Assembly (NCBI GenBank): GCA_030378085.1
Contig: JAUCGK010000014.1
Span: forward strand, 1 to 34,306
Origin: Candidatus Parabeggiatoa sp. HSG14
Lineage (GTDB): Bacteria; Pseudomonadota; Gammaproteobacteria; Beggiatoales; Beggiatoaceae
Length of the DNA stretch: 34,306 nucleotides
Direction of reading: 5' to 3'
Under the pieces are notes generated by a model. The model was not told where the DNA came from, searched no databases, and saw only the letters and a list, made by a program, of their open reading frames with translations. Below are positions 33,845 to 34,306 of this stretch, in pieces (position 1 is the stretch's first letter; each line of letters begins with the position of its first letter). The translations under genes were made by a program, and so were the position numbers.

Positions 33845-34306
33845 CATAAAAATAAAAAGACGAAAGAAGATTTAAACAAAAATAATTTTGTCGGTGTGAT
33901 GTTAAGATAAATACAATTATTTTATTTTATCAACAAATTGAAGATTATGCTCATAAGATAGAGAAATTACGCAAATATTATACCTTTATTTGTTGATATA
34001 AGACTCAATCAAATAAGATTAATAAATCAAGGTGTTTCGGTTCGATTATAGTTTTTTAGGCAACTGCGCCCTTTCATTATTTCTTATTTCTTAAATTTAG
34101 TCAATGTTTAGAATTACAAATTGCCTCGCAAAATGCAAAAAAAAGTGTGTGACAAGAGTACAACGAATTTGAAAAAACAACAACGAATAATGCAAAAGTA
34201 ATGAGTACAAGAGTATACTGCAAACGGCAAGATTTTTTTTAGAGTGCTAAAAATTAGATGTCTTTAAGAAATCTGATTTTTTAAAAGTTTAATTTTTACT
34301 CTTGCA
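33845..34306. other. AT-rich end of window, no gene seen
   Basis: No credible coding frame or RNA gene. It contains an 11-bp inverted repeat, TATCAACAAAT (33928-33938) and ATTTGTTGATA (33988-33998), 49 nt apart. A short open stretch between them reads FYQQIEDYAHKIEKLRKYY without a start codon, and I cannot assign it. Confidence 0.5.

Overview
The window looks like accessory chromosome from a large, AT-rich gammaproteobacterium. The best guess is a Thiotrichaceae-type filamentous sulfur bacterium (Beggiatoa or Thiomargarita relatives). This is inferred from its style: giant secreted repeat proteins, AAA-ATPase/PD-(D/E)XK genes in multiple copies, WD40 domains, and intergenic regions crowded with short palindromic repeats (CCTGACAGG hairpins, GGAGTGCAAAATTTATTTTGC elements). 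No rRNA, tRNA or CRISPR array was seen.

Layout. 1-2315: AT-rich lead-in, then two tandem paralogous lipoproteins with a motif resembling the GH24 lysozyme active site. 2316-5636: a roughly 108-bp inverted repeat, then a minus-strand secreted protein with three cadherin-like repeats, a beta-propeller and a lysine-rich tail built on a 36-bp minisatellite. 6133-7014: an orphan GspC-like type II secretion protein. 7288-9611: two family 2 glycosyltransferases overlapping by 4 bp. 9612-9932: a repeat, a strong terminator and a 26-codon WD40 gene remnant. 9933-11726 (minus): AAA-ATPase/PD-(D/E)XK protein, copy 1. 11727-12892: repeat-rich DNA with a broken FG-GAP-type gene fragment cut by a small inverted-repeat element. 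12893-22222 (plus): a 3109-residue secreted protein. 22293-24077 (minus): AAA-ATPase/PD-(D/E)XK copy 2. 24555-33671 (minus): a 3038-residue secreted protein. The rest is a promoter/leader region and AT-rich DNA without a gene.

The most striking content is the pair of giant proteins. They share a C-terminal core in the same order: beta-sandwich, legumain/caspase-like C13 peptidase with visible His and Cys, FnIII-like domain, short regulatory-like beta domain, several Calx-beta repeats, a shared unnamed domain and a WD40 propeller. Their N-terminal display modules are quite different: VMO-I plus cadherin-like and He_PIG repeats in one, He_PIG plus ten FG-GAP repeats and a chitobiase-C-like domain in the other. 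Both AAA-ATPase/PD-(D/E)XK copies point toward a WD40 3' end (one intact, one a remnant) across the same short repeat. This suggests the arrangement is a duplicated and partly decayed unit.

How the genes work together is inference. Several encode Sec-type exported surface or adhesion proteins, and GspC plus the glycosyltransferases fit a cell-surface theme. No enzyme substrate or regulatory link can be proven from sequence alone.
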